Below, piece after piece: positions 39,916 through 49,687 of a stretch of DNA of 64,000 nt; the stretch's first letter is position 1, and every line of letters starts with the position of its first letter. The translations under genes were made by a program, and so were the position numbers. A model generated the notes under the pieces. It had not been told where the DNA came from and did no database searches. It saw only the letters and a program-made list of their open reading frames with translations. Source of the DNA: Motilimonas pumila (GTDB lineage: Bacteria; Pseudomonadota; Gammaproteobacteria; Enterobacterales; CBDFNC01); assembly GCF_003596335.1 (NCBI RefSeq), contig NZ_QZCH01000022.1, positions 17,501 through 81,500 on the forward strand. Direction: 5' to 3'.

Positions 39916-41082
39916 ATGAATTTGCATGAGTACCAGGCAAAACAGCTTTTTGCTGACTTTGGATTGCCAGTCCCAGTAGGTTTCGCTTGTGATACCCCAC
40001 AAGAAGCCGCTGAATCAGCCAGCAAGATCGGTGGAGATAAATGGGTTGTTAAGTGTCAGGTACACGCCGGTGGCCGTGGTAAAGCGGGCGGTGTAGAACT
40101 ACACACAACTAAAGAAGGTATCAAAGGTTTTGCGGAAAAATGGTTAGGCAAAAACCTAGTTACTTACCAAACAGATGCAAACGGTCAACCGGTTGCGAAA
40201 ATCTTGGTAGAAGAAGCTTCTAACATCGCTAACGAACTGTACCTAGGTGCTGTTGTTGACCGCGGTACACGTCGCGTTGTATTCATGGCGTCGACTGAAG
40301 GCGGCATGGAAATTGAAAAAGTAGCAGAAGAAACGCCTGAGCTTATTCATAAAGCCGCTATCGATCCTTTGGTTGGCCCACAAGCTTACCAAGGCCGTGA
40401 ACTGGCGTTTAAATTGGGCCTAGAAGGCGACCAAATCAAGCAGTTCACTAAGATTTTCTTAGGCCTTGCGACTATGGTTCTTGAGCACGATTTAGCCCTA
40501 CTAGAAATTAACCCACTGGTTATTACTGGTGAAGGTAACCTAGTATGTTTGGACGGTAAAATTAACATCGACTCAAACGCGATGTACCGCCAGCCTAAAC
40601 TACGCGAAATGCACGATCCTTCACAAGAAGATGAGCGTGAAGCACATGCCGCTAAATTCGAACTTAACTATGTTGCACTAGACGGTAACGTAGGTTGTAT
40701 GGTGAACGGTGCAGGCCTGGCAATGGGCACTATGGACATCGTTAACCTACACGGTGGCAAGCCAGCTAACTTCTTAGACGTTGGTGGCGGCGCAACCAAA
40801 GAACGTGTAGCAGAAGCATTCAAAATTATCCTATCTGACGACAACGTGAAAGCGGTACTGGTTAACATTTTCGGCGGTATTGTTCGTTGTGACATGATTG
40901 CAGAAGGTATTATCGGCGCTGTGAAAGAAGTAGGCGTTGAAGTGCCTGTTGTGGTTCGTCTTGAAGGTACTAACGCTGACCTAGGTCGCGAAGTGCTTGC
41001 AAATTCTGATTTGGATATCATTGCTGCAACAAGTCTAACAGACGCTGCTCAGCAAGTTGTTAAAGCTGCGGAGGGCAAATAA
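39916..41082 (+). CDS. sucC: succinyl-CoA synthetase β subunit
   Basis: 388 residues, standard length. N-terminal ATP-grasp domain ([12 protein letters not shown] … [15 protein letters not shown]) and C-terminal CoA-ligase domain ([16 protein letters not shown]). The final A of its TAA stop is the first base of the sucD ATG. Confidence 0.97.
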   Translation: MNLHEYQAKQLFADFGLPVPVGFACDTPQEAAESASKIGGDKWVVKCQVHAGGRGKAGGVELHTTKEGIKGFAEKWLGKNLVTYQTDANGQPVAKILVEEASNIANELYLGAVVDRGTRRVVFMASTEGGMEIEKVAEETPELIHKAAIDPLVGPQAYQGRELAFKLGLEGDQIKQFTKIFLGLATMVLEHDLALLEINPLVITGEGNLVCLDGKINIDSNAMYRQPKLREMHDPSQEDEREAHAAKFELNYVALDGNVGCMVNGAGLAMGTMDIVNLHGGKPANFLDVGGGATKERVAEAFKIILSDDNVKAVLVNIFGGIVRCDMIAEGIIGAVKEVGVEVPVVVRLEGTNADLGREVLANSDLDIIAATSLTDAAQQVVKAAEGK

Positions 41083-41954
41083 TGTCTGTACTAATTAACA
41101 AAGACACTAAAGTGATCTGTCAAGGTTTCACTGGCGGCCAAGGTACTTTCCACTCTGAGCAAGCGATTGCTTACGGTACGCAAATGGTAGGCGGTGTTTC
41201 ACCTGGCAAAGGCGGTCAAGAGCACTTAGGTTTACCTGTATTTAACACAGTGCGTGAAGCGGTAGAAGCCACAGGCGCAACGGCTACGGTTATCTATGTA
41301 CCGGCTCCGTTTTGTAAAGACGCAATTCTAGAAGCGATTGATGCAGGCATTGAGCTGATTGTAACCATCACTGAAGGCATTCCAACGCTGGATATGCTTG
41401 ATGTTAAAGTGAAGCTTGAAGAGACAGGCGTGCGCATGATTGGCCCTAACTGTCCGGGTGTTATCACTCCGGGTGAGTCGAAGATTGGTATCATGCCTGG
41501 CCACATCCACAAGCCAGGTAAAGTGGGCATTGTTTCTCGCTCTGGTACGCTTACGTATGAAGCGGTTAAGCAAACTACAGATGCAGGCTTTGGCCAATCA
41601 ACGTGTGTTGGTATCGGTGGTGACCCAATCCCAGGTACTAACTTCATTGACGTACTAGAAATGTTCGAAAATGATCCTGCGACTGAAGCGATTGTAATGA
41701 TCGGCGAAATCGGTGGCACAGCAGAAGAAGAAGCAGCAGCTTACATTAAAGCTAACGTCACTAAACCTGTTGTTTCTTACATTGCCGGTGTAACGGCTCC
41801 TGCAGGTAAGCGTATGGGCCACGCGGGTGCCATTATCTCTGGTGGTAAAGGTACTGCAGAAGACAAATTCGCAGCTTTAGAAGCGGCAGGTGTACGTACT
41901 ACTAAATCTCTTGCCGAGATTGGTACCGCGCTGAAAGACATTACTGGTTGGTAA
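41082..41954 (+). CDS. sucD: succinyl-CoA synthetase α subunit
   Basis: 290 residues. CoA-binding Rossmann domain ([17 protein letters not shown]), and the active-site histidine that is phosphorylated in [12 protein letters not shown] (His near 247). Overlaps sucC by one base. Last gene of the TCA block. Confidence 0.97.
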   Translation: MSVLINKDTKVICQGFTGGQGTFHSEQAIAYGTQMVGGVSPGKGGQEHLGLPVFNTVREAVEATGATATVIYVPAPFCKDAILEAIDAGIELIVTITEGIPTLDMLDVKVKLEETGVRMIGPNCPGVITPGESKIGIMPGHIHKPGKVGIVSRSGTLTYEAVKQTTDAGFGQSTCVGIGGDPIPGTNFIDVLEMFENDPATEAIVMIGEIGGTAEEEAAAYIKANVTKPVVSYIAGVTAPAGKRMGHAGAIISGGKGTAEDKFAALEAAGVRTTKSLAEIGTALKDITGW

Positions 41955-41972
41955 GCTGTATTTATCAACCGC

Positions 41973-41999
41973 AAAAAGCCAGCTATGCTGGCTTTTTTT
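41973..41999. terminator. terminator of the suc operon
   Basis: AAAAAGCCAGC / GCTGGCTTTTT with a 3-nt loop, then further T's. Works on both strands. Confidence 0.9.
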
Positions 42000-42054
42000 A
42001 TGCCTACTGGATCGCTTAAAGCGTAATCGTATTAGCTAAACGCGCGTCAAGTTA

Positions 42055-42588
42055 TCAAGTTTCTTTAAGGTATTGGCTACTCACTATGGCGCCGAGATAA
42101 CACTGTGTTTTGATATGTCGAAACTTCATCGGCTCGGTTAACTCGCCGAACAATGAGGTACCAGCCCCAAGTAAAATGGGGAGGGTTGAGATGGTCATTT
42201 CATCAATTAAACCTGCTCGTAAAAACTGCTGGATCAAGTTGCCACCGTCGACATAGAGGTTATCGAAACCCTGCAATGCCAATTGCTGGCAGATTTCCTC
42301 AGCCGTGCCGGACAATATGCAAGCCTTTTCGGTTAACTCGTCAGGGACGTGAGTGAGACTGCGGCTGCAGACAAACACCGGCACTGGGTAGGGCCATTCA
42401 CAGTCAAAGCCGGCGACAGTTTCGAAAGTGTTTCTTCCCATCACAATGGCGTCGACCCCCGCGATGAACTGGCTAAATCCGCAATCATCGCCCGTTGGAT
42501 TATCAATATCATGAAGCCAATCAATTTGATTATTACTATCGGCAATATAGCCATCTAGGCTAGTGGCGATAAAAACGTGCTTTTTCAT
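42055..42588 (-). CDS. RibD/DHFR-like dihydrofolate reductase family protein
   Basis: 177 residues of the RibD C-terminal / dihydrofolate-reductase-like fold. FIATSLDGYIAD opens the domain, AIVMGRNTFETV is the NADPH-binding region, and LYVDGGNLIQQFLRAGLIDEMTI the second half. Resembles YyaP/YwjB-type reductases rather than true FolA; the substrate is unknown. It follows the DUF71 gene by 31 bases on the same strand. Confidence 0.88.
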   Translation of the reverse strand: MKKHVFIATSLDGYIADSNNQIDWLHDIDNPTGDDCGFSQFIAGVDAIVMGRNTFETVAGFDCEWPYPVPVFVCSRSLTHVPDELTEKACILSGTAEEICQQLALQGFDNLYVDGGNLIQQFLRAGLIDEMTISTLPILLGAGTSLFGELTEPMKFRHIKTQCYLGAIVSSQYLKET

Positions 42589-42619
42589 ACTCGACCTTTT
42601 CTCTTGTTATCTTAGTTGT

Positions 42620-43300
42620 TTAACTGTCTAGAAAGACATGGCTATGAGTAAAATTACCTTGCTGATAATGGCCATCAAATTGTAGGCAAATAGGCCTGTT
42701 AAAGCATGGTGCATTGGTTACGATAGTATGAAACTCACCATGTTCACCACATGGATCAATATTGGGCGTGAGTTGTTGAACCAACGCGCTGTCATACGCT
42801 TGGCCGCAGTAACTAGGGGCTAGGTAGCGGTTATCAACGCAGCTAATATAACATTCTATGAGTTGGCTTAGAATCTGGCGGGAAAGTCGTTGGCTGATTT
42901 CGCGATCATTTTCGCCGATTTTTCCCATCAAGGGGAATAAAGCCTGCCAACCTGCTGGCTCAATATAGCTTTTTCGGTATGCGGCGATGCCATTGTGAAA
43001 CATATCCCCAAAGGCCACAGCGTCAATGTTCAAGCTAGCGTTTTTCAAACCTTCCACAACTGCACCTTGATACACATCGTTGGCAGGGAAAACCGTTGGC
43101 AACTCAATCAAAACTAGCGGCAGGCCAATGGCTTGAGCTTGTGCTTGCACCACGCCTATAGGGGTATTTTGAAAAGGCACTACTCCTTTCACATGGGTGG
43201 TAAATAGCGCGCATACTTCTACCTGAGCTTGCGCCTGTAAAGTCAGTAAGGTTAAACACGCATCCTTTCCAGATGACCAGCTTAAAGCAATTTTCTTCAA
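42620..43300 (-). CDS. DUF71 / diphthine–ammonia ligase-like ATP-binding protein
   Basis: 226 residues from a TTG start with GGAGAAG about 5 bases upstream; no better ATG is in frame. PP-loop-type motif LSWSSGKDACLTL (near 6–18), and the family signature DPCGEHGEFHT near residues 182–192. Eukaryotic and archaeal relatives amidate diphthine; bacteria lack diphthamide, so the real substrate here is something else. Probably co-transcribed with the reductase gene. Confidence 0.85.
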   Translation of the reverse strand: MKKIALSWSSGKDACLTLLTLQAQAQVEVCALFTTHVKGVVPFQNTPIGVVQAQAQAIGLPLVLIELPTVFPANDVYQGAVVEGLKNASLNIDAVAFGDMFHNGIAAYRKSYIEPAGWQALFPLMGKIGENDREISQRLSRQILSQLIECYISCVDNRYLAPSYCGQAYDSALVQQLTPNIDPCGEHGEFHTIVTNAPCFNRPICLQFDGHYQQGNFTHSHVFLDS

Positions 43301-43370
43301 CTTTTCTTCTCCGTATCAATCGCTAGAGAGTAAGCTGAAAGATTATTTTAAGCCAGTATTTACCTGAGTA

Positions 43371-44099
43371 TTAGGCCCATTGCTGATGCACGCCATTACC
43401 TTGGGCCTTAGCCTCAAACAAAGCATCTTGTGCTTGCTCTAGCATTTGTTTCGCGCTTTCTTTGCCATAACTTTGGGTGATACCGATAAACAGGTTGATT
43501 TTCATGCTTTGAAACAGGTCGTCGCTCAATGCTTTATGCAGCTTACTTGCTAAGGCTTGGGTTTGATGGACGTCAAACCTGGGGCAAAAGACGATAAACT
43601 GTGGCCCTGCCCAACGAGCAATGAAGGCCTTGTCGCCAATGGCTTGCTCTAACAAGGTTGCCTTTTTTACTAATATTTCATCGCCTACGTCATAACCCAA
43701 GGTTTCATTGATTTGCTTGTAGTTATCGATGTCTAGCAGTAAAACGCCATAGGGCTCCGCGCGTTTTTGTAATCTGCCAAGTTCAATATTGGCTGCGCGG
43801 CGGTTATTGATATGGGTAATGGGATCTTGAAGGGATAGCTTTTCTACCGCATGGTAAAGTTGCGTTATTTCTTTCCAGCGACGCCATGAAAACCAGCCAA
43901 AACACAGGCCCATTACCATGCCGACTGGCATTAGCTCATCCAGTTCAAAAGTTTCATAACGGCTTGAGAACTCAATCAAGAACTCCGCCATGTCGTACCG
44001 GATTGAAATAAAAGATATTACTGCAATGATGCACAATACTAACGTGAGGTCTCGTCTTGCAGACCCTGTAAAACTGATAGGGTTATTACATACTTTCAT
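43371..44099 (-). CDS. membrane GGDEF-domain protein with degenerate active site
   Basis: 242 residues after a strong AAGGAGG. Two TMs (near 18–37 and 55–72), then a GGDEF-fold domain (about 85–240) with DPITHINNRRA, LLLDIDNYKQINETLGYDVGDEIL. The active-site GGDEF is replaced by WAGPQF, so c-di-GMP synthesis is very unlikely. It may act as a c-di-GMP sensor or a partner for another cyclase. Divergent from ktrAB. Confidence 0.88.
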   Translation of the reverse strand: MKVCNNPISFTGSARRDLTLVLCIIAVISFISIRYDMAEFLIEFSSRYETFELDELMPVGMVMGLCFGWFSWRRWKEITQLYHAVEKLSLQDPITHINNRRAANIELGRLQKRAEPYGVLLLDIDNYKQINETLGYDVGDEILVKKATLLEQAIGDKAFIARWAGPQFIVFCPRFDVHQTQALASKLHKALSDDLFQSMKINLFIGITQSYGKESAKQMLEQAQDALFEAKAQGNGVHQQWA

Positions 44100-44161
44100 C
44101 GGTTGCCTCCTTGCGCTCGATACTTTTTAGCTTAGATGAATTAGTAAAAATTGCTGTGCTG

Positions 44162-44192
44162 AAATGCAAAAAAACGCGAATAGTTTGCATTT
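44162..44192. promoter_or_regulatory. inverted repeat, candidate operator
   Basis: AAATGCAAA (44162–44170) and TTTGCATTT (44184–44192) are exact reverse complements separated by 13 bases; a further GAAATGCAC lies at 44202. It sits between the divergent GGDEF-like gene and ktrA and could bind a regulator of either. Confidence 0.45.
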
Positions 44193-44363
44193 AGCACGGA
44201 TGAAATGCACTTTTTTACCTTTGGTGCATATTCCTTTAATTTTGCTGTCTATAATCAATAAGTTGCTAGAACATTGCGGCTAAGTAGTGATTATCACTGA
44301 GGCGGTTAGGTAACGAAAGAATATTGAAAAACGGCATTGAACAAAATAGGTTGTATGGGTCTT

Positions 44364-45026
44364 ATGAACTTATCTGAAAAACAATTTGCGGTGGTGGGCT
44401 TGGGTCGGTTCGGTTCGGCCTTGTGTGAAGAATTAAGAGAGCAGGGCGCACAAGTGTTGGCGCTGGATATTGCAGAAGACAAAGTCGCCAAATTGGTCGA
44501 TACCGTGTCTCATGCTGTGGTGGCGGATTGCTCCAATGAGGCCACCATTGCCGAGTTGAAATTGGATGAGTATGACATCGTGATGGTGTCGATAGGCGAT
44601 GACGTTAATGCCAGTATTTTAACCACCTTGGTGTTAAAAGAAGCCGGTGTCCGAACGGTATGGGTAAAAGCCAAAGATAAGTTTCACGCCAAAATTCTCA
44701 ATAAGATCGGCGCCGATAAAATCATTAGCCCAGAGCGTGACATGGGCATTCGCATTGCGCGTAATATGCTGGATAAACGGGTTTTTGATTATTTGTCGCT
44801 TGGTAGCGGACTTGCTATCGCGGAAGTGGTGATTACCCGAGAGCACTTTGGAATGCCTTTGGGGCAACATATTTGTGTTAAAAAAAGTACCATTGAAGTG
44901 CTGGCGGTGAAACGCGGGCCAAGTATTCATAAAGACTTTGGTCTTGATACCCCGCTTGAAATGGGAGACATTTTAATCGTTGCTGGGGCCGAAGATGAAT
45001 TAGCTGAAAGGTTAAAACACTTATGA
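44364..45026 (+). CDS. ktrA: potassium uptake regulatory subunit KtrA
   Basis: 220 residues from the ATG at 44364, giving MNLSEKQFAVVGLGRFG and the same length as Vibrio KtrA. An ATG at 44355 and a TTG at 44337 are also possible. RCK domain with GLGRFGSALCEEL (nucleotide-binding) and SIGDDVNASILTTL, and RCK_C at about 140–220. It gates the KtrB K+ transporter in response to ATP/ADP. Overlaps ktrB by 4 bases. Confidence 0.92.
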   Translation: MNLSEKQFAVVGLGRFGSALCEELREQGAQVLALDIAEDKVAKLVDTVSHAVVADCSNEATIAELKLDEYDIVMVSIGDDVNASILTTLVLKEAGVRTVWVKAKDKFHAKILNKIGADKIISPERDMGIRIARNMLDKRVFDYLSLGSGLAIAEVVITREHFGMPLGQHICVKKSTIEVLAVKRGPSIHKDFGLDTPLEMGDILIVAGAEDELAERLKHL

Positions 45027-46390
45027 GCCTGCAGCACCAGCGCCACTTTACTTATCCGCTAAAGACGGACAAACAAAAAAAGCCATGGTCTGAGCCCAAG
45101 CTGATTGTGACCAGTTTTCTCGCGATTTTATTTCCTGCGGCGATTCTGCTTACCTTACCCGTTTTTTCTGTGACCGGTTTAGGCATTGTCGATGCGCTGT
45201 TTACAGCCACCTCGGCGATTAGCGTTACTGGACTCGGCGTCGTCGACACTGGCGAGCACTTCACCATCGCCGGAAAAATATTACTCATGCTACTGATGCA
45301 AATTGGTGGATTAGGGCAGATGACTTTATCTGCAGTGCTGCTTTATATGTTTGGCTTTCGCATCAGCCTGCGTCAGCAAGCGCTCACAAAAGAAGAACTA
45401 GGACAAGGGAAAGCCGTTAACCTGAGGCGGTTGGTTAAGCACATTATTATTTTTTCCATGCTGGCTGAGCTGTTAGGAGCGATTATTCTCGCCATTCGTT
45501 GGGTGCCAGAAATGGGCTGGGCAGAGGGCGTTTTTTATGCCATTTTCCATGCTATCTCGGCTTTTAATAACGCCGGTTTTGCGCTTTTTTCTGACAGTAT
45601 GATGAGCTTTGTGGGCGATCCCTTGGTCAATTTTACGATAGCGGGCTTGTTAATTTTTGGCGGTTTGGGCTTTACCGTCATTTCAGATCTCAGTCGTAAT
45701 GGTCACCGCGGTTTTAATCACTTGCAGTTACACAGTAAGGTGATGGTCACCGCGACGCCCATCTTGTTAGCCATTGGCGCTTTGTTGTTCTGGCTGTTAG
45801 AGCGAAACAACCCTGCTACTTTGGGCAACTTGTCTCAAGGGGAGCAATGGCTGGCAGCATTTTTTCAATCTGCCAGTGCCCGCACCGCAGGTTTTAACTC
45901 GGTAGATCTCAGTCAGTTTACCCAGCCTGCTTTATTAGTGATGCTGGTATTAATGCTGATTGGCGCCGGTTCAACGTCAACCGGAGGCGGCATTAAAGTC
46001 TCAACCTTTGTGGTGGCCATCGCGGCGACGTGGACTTTTTTGCGCCAACAAAATCAAATAGAGTTGTTTCGCCGATCTATTCCTTGGCAAACGGTGACCA
46101 AGTGTTTAGCCATTATTGTGGTCAGTGGTTTATTGCTGCTTATTGCCATGTTTTTATTGATGCTTACCGAGCAAGCGAAATTTGAAGTAGTCATGTTTGA
46201 AACCATTTCTGCGTTTGCCACTGTAGGGTTAACCGCTGGGCTGACCGCCAATTTAAGTGAAACGGGCAAACTGATTATGGTGGTCGTGATGATCATTGGC
46301 CGCATAGGTCCGCTCACCTTAGTGTATATGTTGGCAAGGCCAAAACCGAGCTTGCTAAAGTACCCTCAGGGTTATGTATTTGCGGGTTAA
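45023..46390 (+). CDS. ktrB: Na+-dependent K+ transporter KtrB
   Basis: 455 residues. Four M1-P-M2 repeats, each with a P-loop glycine: SAISVTGLGVVDT, SAFNNAGFALFS, SARTAGFNSVDL and SAFATVGLTAGL. The long M2C segment with GAGSTSTGGGIKVSTF is the gating loop. It works with KtrA for potassium uptake during osmotic change, common in marine bacteria. Confidence 0.95.
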   Translation: MSLQHQRHFTYPLKTDKQKKPWSEPKLIVTSFLAILFPAAILLTLPVFSVTGLGIVDALFTATSAISVTGLGVVDTGEHFTIAGKILLMLLMQIGGLGQMTLSAVLLYMFGFRISLRQQALTKEELGQGKAVNLRRLVKHIIIFSMLAELLGAIILAIRWVPEMGWAEGVFYAIFHAISAFNNAGFALFSDSMMSFVGDPLVNFTIAGLLIFGGLGFTVISDLSRNGHRGFNHLQLHSKVMVTATPILLAIGALLFWLLERNNPATLGNLSQGEQWLAAFFQSASARTAGFNSVDLSQFTQPALLVMLVLMLIGAGSTSTGGGIKVSTFVVAIAATWTFLRQQNQIELFRRSIPWQTVTKCLAIIVVSGLLLLIAMFLLMLTEQAKFEVVMFETISAFATVGLTAGLTANLSETGKLIMVVVMIIGRIGPLTLVYMLARPKPSLLKYPQGYVFAG

Positions 46391-46436
46391 TCACGCATAA
46401 ACTGTTATACTGGGCCCATTCTATTTTTTGTTGTAA

Positions 46437-47834
46437 ATGGGCCTAACCTTGACTGATACCGCGTTTGACTCCTTGGCTTTAAAAGCTGACTTATTATCCA
46501 ACCTCGCTTCGCTTGATTACCACCAGATGACCCCGATTCAAGGGCAAAGTCTGCCCCATATTCTCGCCGGGAAAGACGTCATCGCCCAAGGTAAAACAGG
46601 CTCGGGCAAGACCGCAGCATTTGGTTTAGGGTTATTACAAGCGTTAGATGTAAAGCGCTTTCGGGTGCAAAGCTTGGTATTGTGCCCAACCCGAGAATTA
46701 GCCGATCAAGTAGCCAAAGAAATCCGTCGTTTGGCCCGCAGCATCCACAATATTAAAGTGCTCACTTTGTGTGGCGGCACGCCTTTTGGTCCTCAAATTG
46801 GTTCGCTGGAGCATGGCGCGCACATCGTAGTGGGAACGCCTGGGCGCATTGTTGAACACATTAACAAAGGGCGTTTAAAGCTTGAAGACGTCAACTGCTT
46901 TGTGCTCGACGAAGCAGACCGGATGTTGGAGATGGGCTTTCAACCAGATCTCGAAACCATCGTCGCGGCTTTGCCTGCGCAGCGACAGAATTTACTGTTT
47001 AGCGCAACGTTCCCAGCGCAGATTAATTCTATGGCAAAGAATATTATGGACGCCCCTGAAGTGATCAAGGTGGCATCCACTCACGAACAAAGCAGCATTT
47101 CCCAGCACTTTTACGAAGTAGACAGTCACGAAGCCAAGCTTGAAGCAATTCGTTTACTCATCATGCAGCACCAACCTGAGTCATGCGTGATTTTCTGTAA
47201 TATGAAAAAAGACACCCAAGAAGTGGCCCAAGAGTTACTCAATTACGGCTTTAGCGCGGCGGCCTTAAACGGCGACCTTGAGCAAAGAGACAGAGACCAA
47301 ACCCTTGCTCGTTTTGCCAACAAAAGTATCAACATACTAGTGGCGACTGACGTTGCAGCACGTGGTTTAGATATTGATGCACTTGATGCTGTGATTAACT
47401 ATCAGTTGTCCCATGATCCTGAAGTACACGTGCACCGAATCGGTAGGACGGGGCGCGCCGGCAGTAAAGGCATCGCTTGTTCACTGGTAAGCTTAAAAGA
47501 CACCCAGAAAGTGATCGCCCTTGAAGATTACCTGCAACAAACCATTACGCCAGAGAGCTTGCCCCCTGTGAGCGTCATGAATCAAGCGTTACCTGTGCCG
47601 AACATGGTCACCTTAAGAATTGACGGGGGTAAAAAGCAAAAAGTTCGCCCCGGCGACATTCTTGGTGCGCTGACGGGTAAAACGGGCATAGACGGATCCA
47701 CAGTAGGTAAAATTCAGGTGTTTGAGTTTTATGCGTATGTGGCTGTGCGCCGTGATGTGGCTAAAGCGGCATTGAAAAAGATCCAAGAAGGAAAAATTAA
47801 AGGTCGCAGTTTTAAAATCAGCCGTTTGCGATAG
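46437..47834 (+). CDS. dbpA: ATP-dependent RNA helicase DbpA
   Basis: 465 residues. DEAD-box core with QGKTGSGKTAA (near 52), [22 protein letters not shown] (near 158), FSATF, and [10 protein letters not shown]. The C-terminal 75 residues form the DbpA RRM-like domain (LRIDGGKKQKVRPGDILGAL) that binds hairpin 92 of 23S rRNA; DbpA helps 50S assembly. No clear SD precedes the ATG, so a TTG at 46449 is possible. Confidence 0.94.
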   Translation: MGLTLTDTAFDSLALKADLLSNLASLDYHQMTPIQGQSLPHILAGKDVIAQGKTGSGKTAAFGLGLLQALDVKRFRVQSLVLCPTRELADQVAKEIRRLARSIHNIKVLTLCGGTPFGPQIGSLEHGAHIVVGTPGRIVEHINKGRLKLEDVNCFVLDEADRMLEMGFQPDLETIVAALPAQRQNLLFSATFPAQINSMAKNIMDAPEVIKVASTHEQSSISQHFYEVDSHEAKLEAIRLLIMQHQPESCVIFCNMKKDTQEVAQELLNYGFSAAALNGDLEQRDRDQTLARFANKSINILVATDVAARGLDIDALDAVINYQLSHDPEVHVHRIGRTGRAGSKGIACSLVSLKDTQKVIALEDYLQQTITPESLPPVSVMNQALPVPNMVTLRIDGGKKQKVRPGDILGALTGKTGIDGSTVGKIQVFEFYAYVAVRRDVAKAALKKIQEGKIKGRSFKISRLR

Positions 47835-47852
47835 CGACGGAAAAGAGATTAT

Positions 47853-47883
47853 AAAAAAAGCATGTCAATGACATGCTTTTTTT
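47853..47883. terminator. bidirectional terminator between dbpA and rhlE
   Basis: A7 then AGCATGTCA / TGACATGCT with a 1-nt loop and T7. Serves both converging helicase genes. Confidence 0.92.
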
Positions 47884-47896
47884 GTTTTTAGCCCTA

Positions 47897-49411
47897 TTAG
47901 GCTTTAAACGTTACCGGCTTTTTAGGCGCGCTATTACTTTGCTGCGATTGAGTTGCTTGACTGGGTTTGCGCCGACGATTTGGTGTCGGCTTAGCAGCTG
48001 TTCGCTCATGATTGGCCCATGGGTTATCAGACTGGCTGCCTGAGTTCGGCTTACCTTTACCGCGCTGCGGGCGTTGACCTTGAGGCGATTGCTGAGGGCC
48101 TTTACCGGTATTTTGATCTTTTCGCGATTGGCCATGGTTAGCGTGACCACCTTCTGAGCCACCCGTTTTGGCGCCTTTGTGGCGACGGTTTGACTTAGCT
48201 TGGCCTTGATTTCGGCGTGGCTTGGCCTTGCCATTACCCGCTTTATTACCTTGCTGAATATGCGAGTGGGGCAGCGGATGCTCCGGCTCAAACCCTGAGA
48301 TAACTTGGCGCTCAATCACCCCACCTGTGAGTTTTTCGATACCGTTAAGCAGCTTTATTTCATCTGCGCATACTAAAGACACGGCTTGCCCGGTTGCGCC
48401 CGCACGACCGGTTCGACCTATGCGGTGCACATAATCTTCCGCCACTTGTGGCAAATCAAAATTGACCACCTGAGGCAGTTGGTCGATGTCTAGCCCACGT
48501 GCGGCGATGTCTGTTGCGACCAACACCCGAATGCTACCGTCTTTAAATCCGGCTAACGCTTTAGTTCGAGCACCTTGGCTTTTGTTACCATGAATCGCTG
48601 CGGCTTCAAGGCCCTGCGCTGCCAGCGTTTTACTCAAACGGTTGGCACCGTGTTTGGTCTTTGAAAAGACCAATACTTGCTGCCAATTATTGCTTTTGAT
48701 GAGGTGACATAGCAGGCGTGATTTACGGCTTTTGTCGACCGGGTATACCCATTGTTCAACAGACTTAGCGGTGGTATTACGTGGCGCCACCGAAATCTCT
48801 ACAGGGTTATTCACTAAGCCTTTCGCGAGTTTGCGAATGTCGTCTGAAAAGGTGGCTGAAAACAGTAAGTTTTGGCGTTGAGCGGGTAACACCGCCAAAA
48901 TGCGCTTTATGTCATGGATAAAGCCCATGTCCAACATTCGGTCTGCTTCATCAAGCACCAGCACTTCAAGTTGTTTAAAGCTTACCGCTTGTTGTTTATA
49001 TAAATCCAATAAGCGACCCGGGGTCGCCACCAGCACGTCGCAACCTTGTTTTAACCGGCTGATCTGCGGGTTAATTTTAACACCGCCAAACACCACACTC
49101 GAAGTGAGTGGTAAGTGTTTGCTGTAATTGGCAACACTTTCTGCCACTTGCGCGGCGAGTTCACGCGTCGGCGTCAATACCAAGGCCCGAACTTGTTTAT
49201 TATTAGCTTTGCCTTTGTGACGTAAGCTCTCAAGCAAGGGCAAGGTAAATCCGGCGGTTTTTCCGGTACCGGTTTGTGCTGCAGCCATTACGTCTTTACC
49301 TGCGATGATCGCGGGGATTGCTTGCTGCTGAATCGGAGAAGGGGTGCTATAGCCTTGTGCTTCAATGGCTTGCAAAAGTTGAGGACATAGTCCTAAAGCG
49401 TTAAAACTCAT
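47897..49411 (-). CDS. rhlE: DEAD-box RNA helicase RhlE
   Basis: 504 residues. Core motifs [40 protein letters not shown], and [10 protein letters not shown] are intact. The C-terminal 120 residues are disordered, rich in Gly, Gln, Asn, Lys and Arg, as in RhlE. RhlE remodels rRNA during ribosome assembly and works opposite other helicases. It is convergent with dbpA, so two ribosome-assembly helicases face each other. Confidence 0.9.
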   Translation of the reverse strand: MSFNALGLCPQLLQAIEAQGYSTPSPIQQQAIPAIIAGKDVMAAAQTGTGKTAGFTLPLLESLRHKGKANNKQVRALVLTPTRELAAQVAESVANYSKHLPLTSSVVFGGVKINPQISRLKQGCDVLVATPGRLLDLYKQQAVSFKQLEVLVLDEADRMLDMGFIHDIKRILAVLPAQRQNLLFSATFSDDIRKLAKGLVNNPVEISVAPRNTTAKSVEQWVYPVDKSRKSRLLCHLIKSNNWQQVLVFSKTKHGANRLSKTLAAQGLEAAAIHGNKSQGARTKALAGFKDGSIRVLVATDIAARGLDIDQLPQVVNFDLPQVAEDYVHRIGRTGRAGATGQAVSLVCADEIKLLNGIEKLTGGVIERQVISGFEPEHPLPHSHIQQGNKAGNGKAKPRRNQGQAKSNRRHKGAKTGGSEGGHANHGQSRKDQNTGKGPQQSPQGQRPQRGKGKPNSGSQSDNPWANHERTAAKPTPNRRRKPSQATQSQQSNSAPKKPVTFKA

Positions 49412-49687
49412 GCTGGTCTCTATACTGGGCTCGGCGAACGAACTCGCTTAAGCGGGCATGCAGGTTACAGCATCATCCTCTGTTAGGCAAATAATCTTGA
49501 CTGGATCACACTTTTTACGCCCTTTCTGGCTCAAACCTGTTGTATGTCATGGTGGCTATAAAGGGGCAAGGTAGGCTATGCGAGGTTTTAAGATGGTTGC
49601 GAAATAATCGAACGAGGCGCAGACACATCTTCACATTACAACTATAACTAGAGTTAATATTAAATTTTTTCAGGGAGTTAACTTGGC

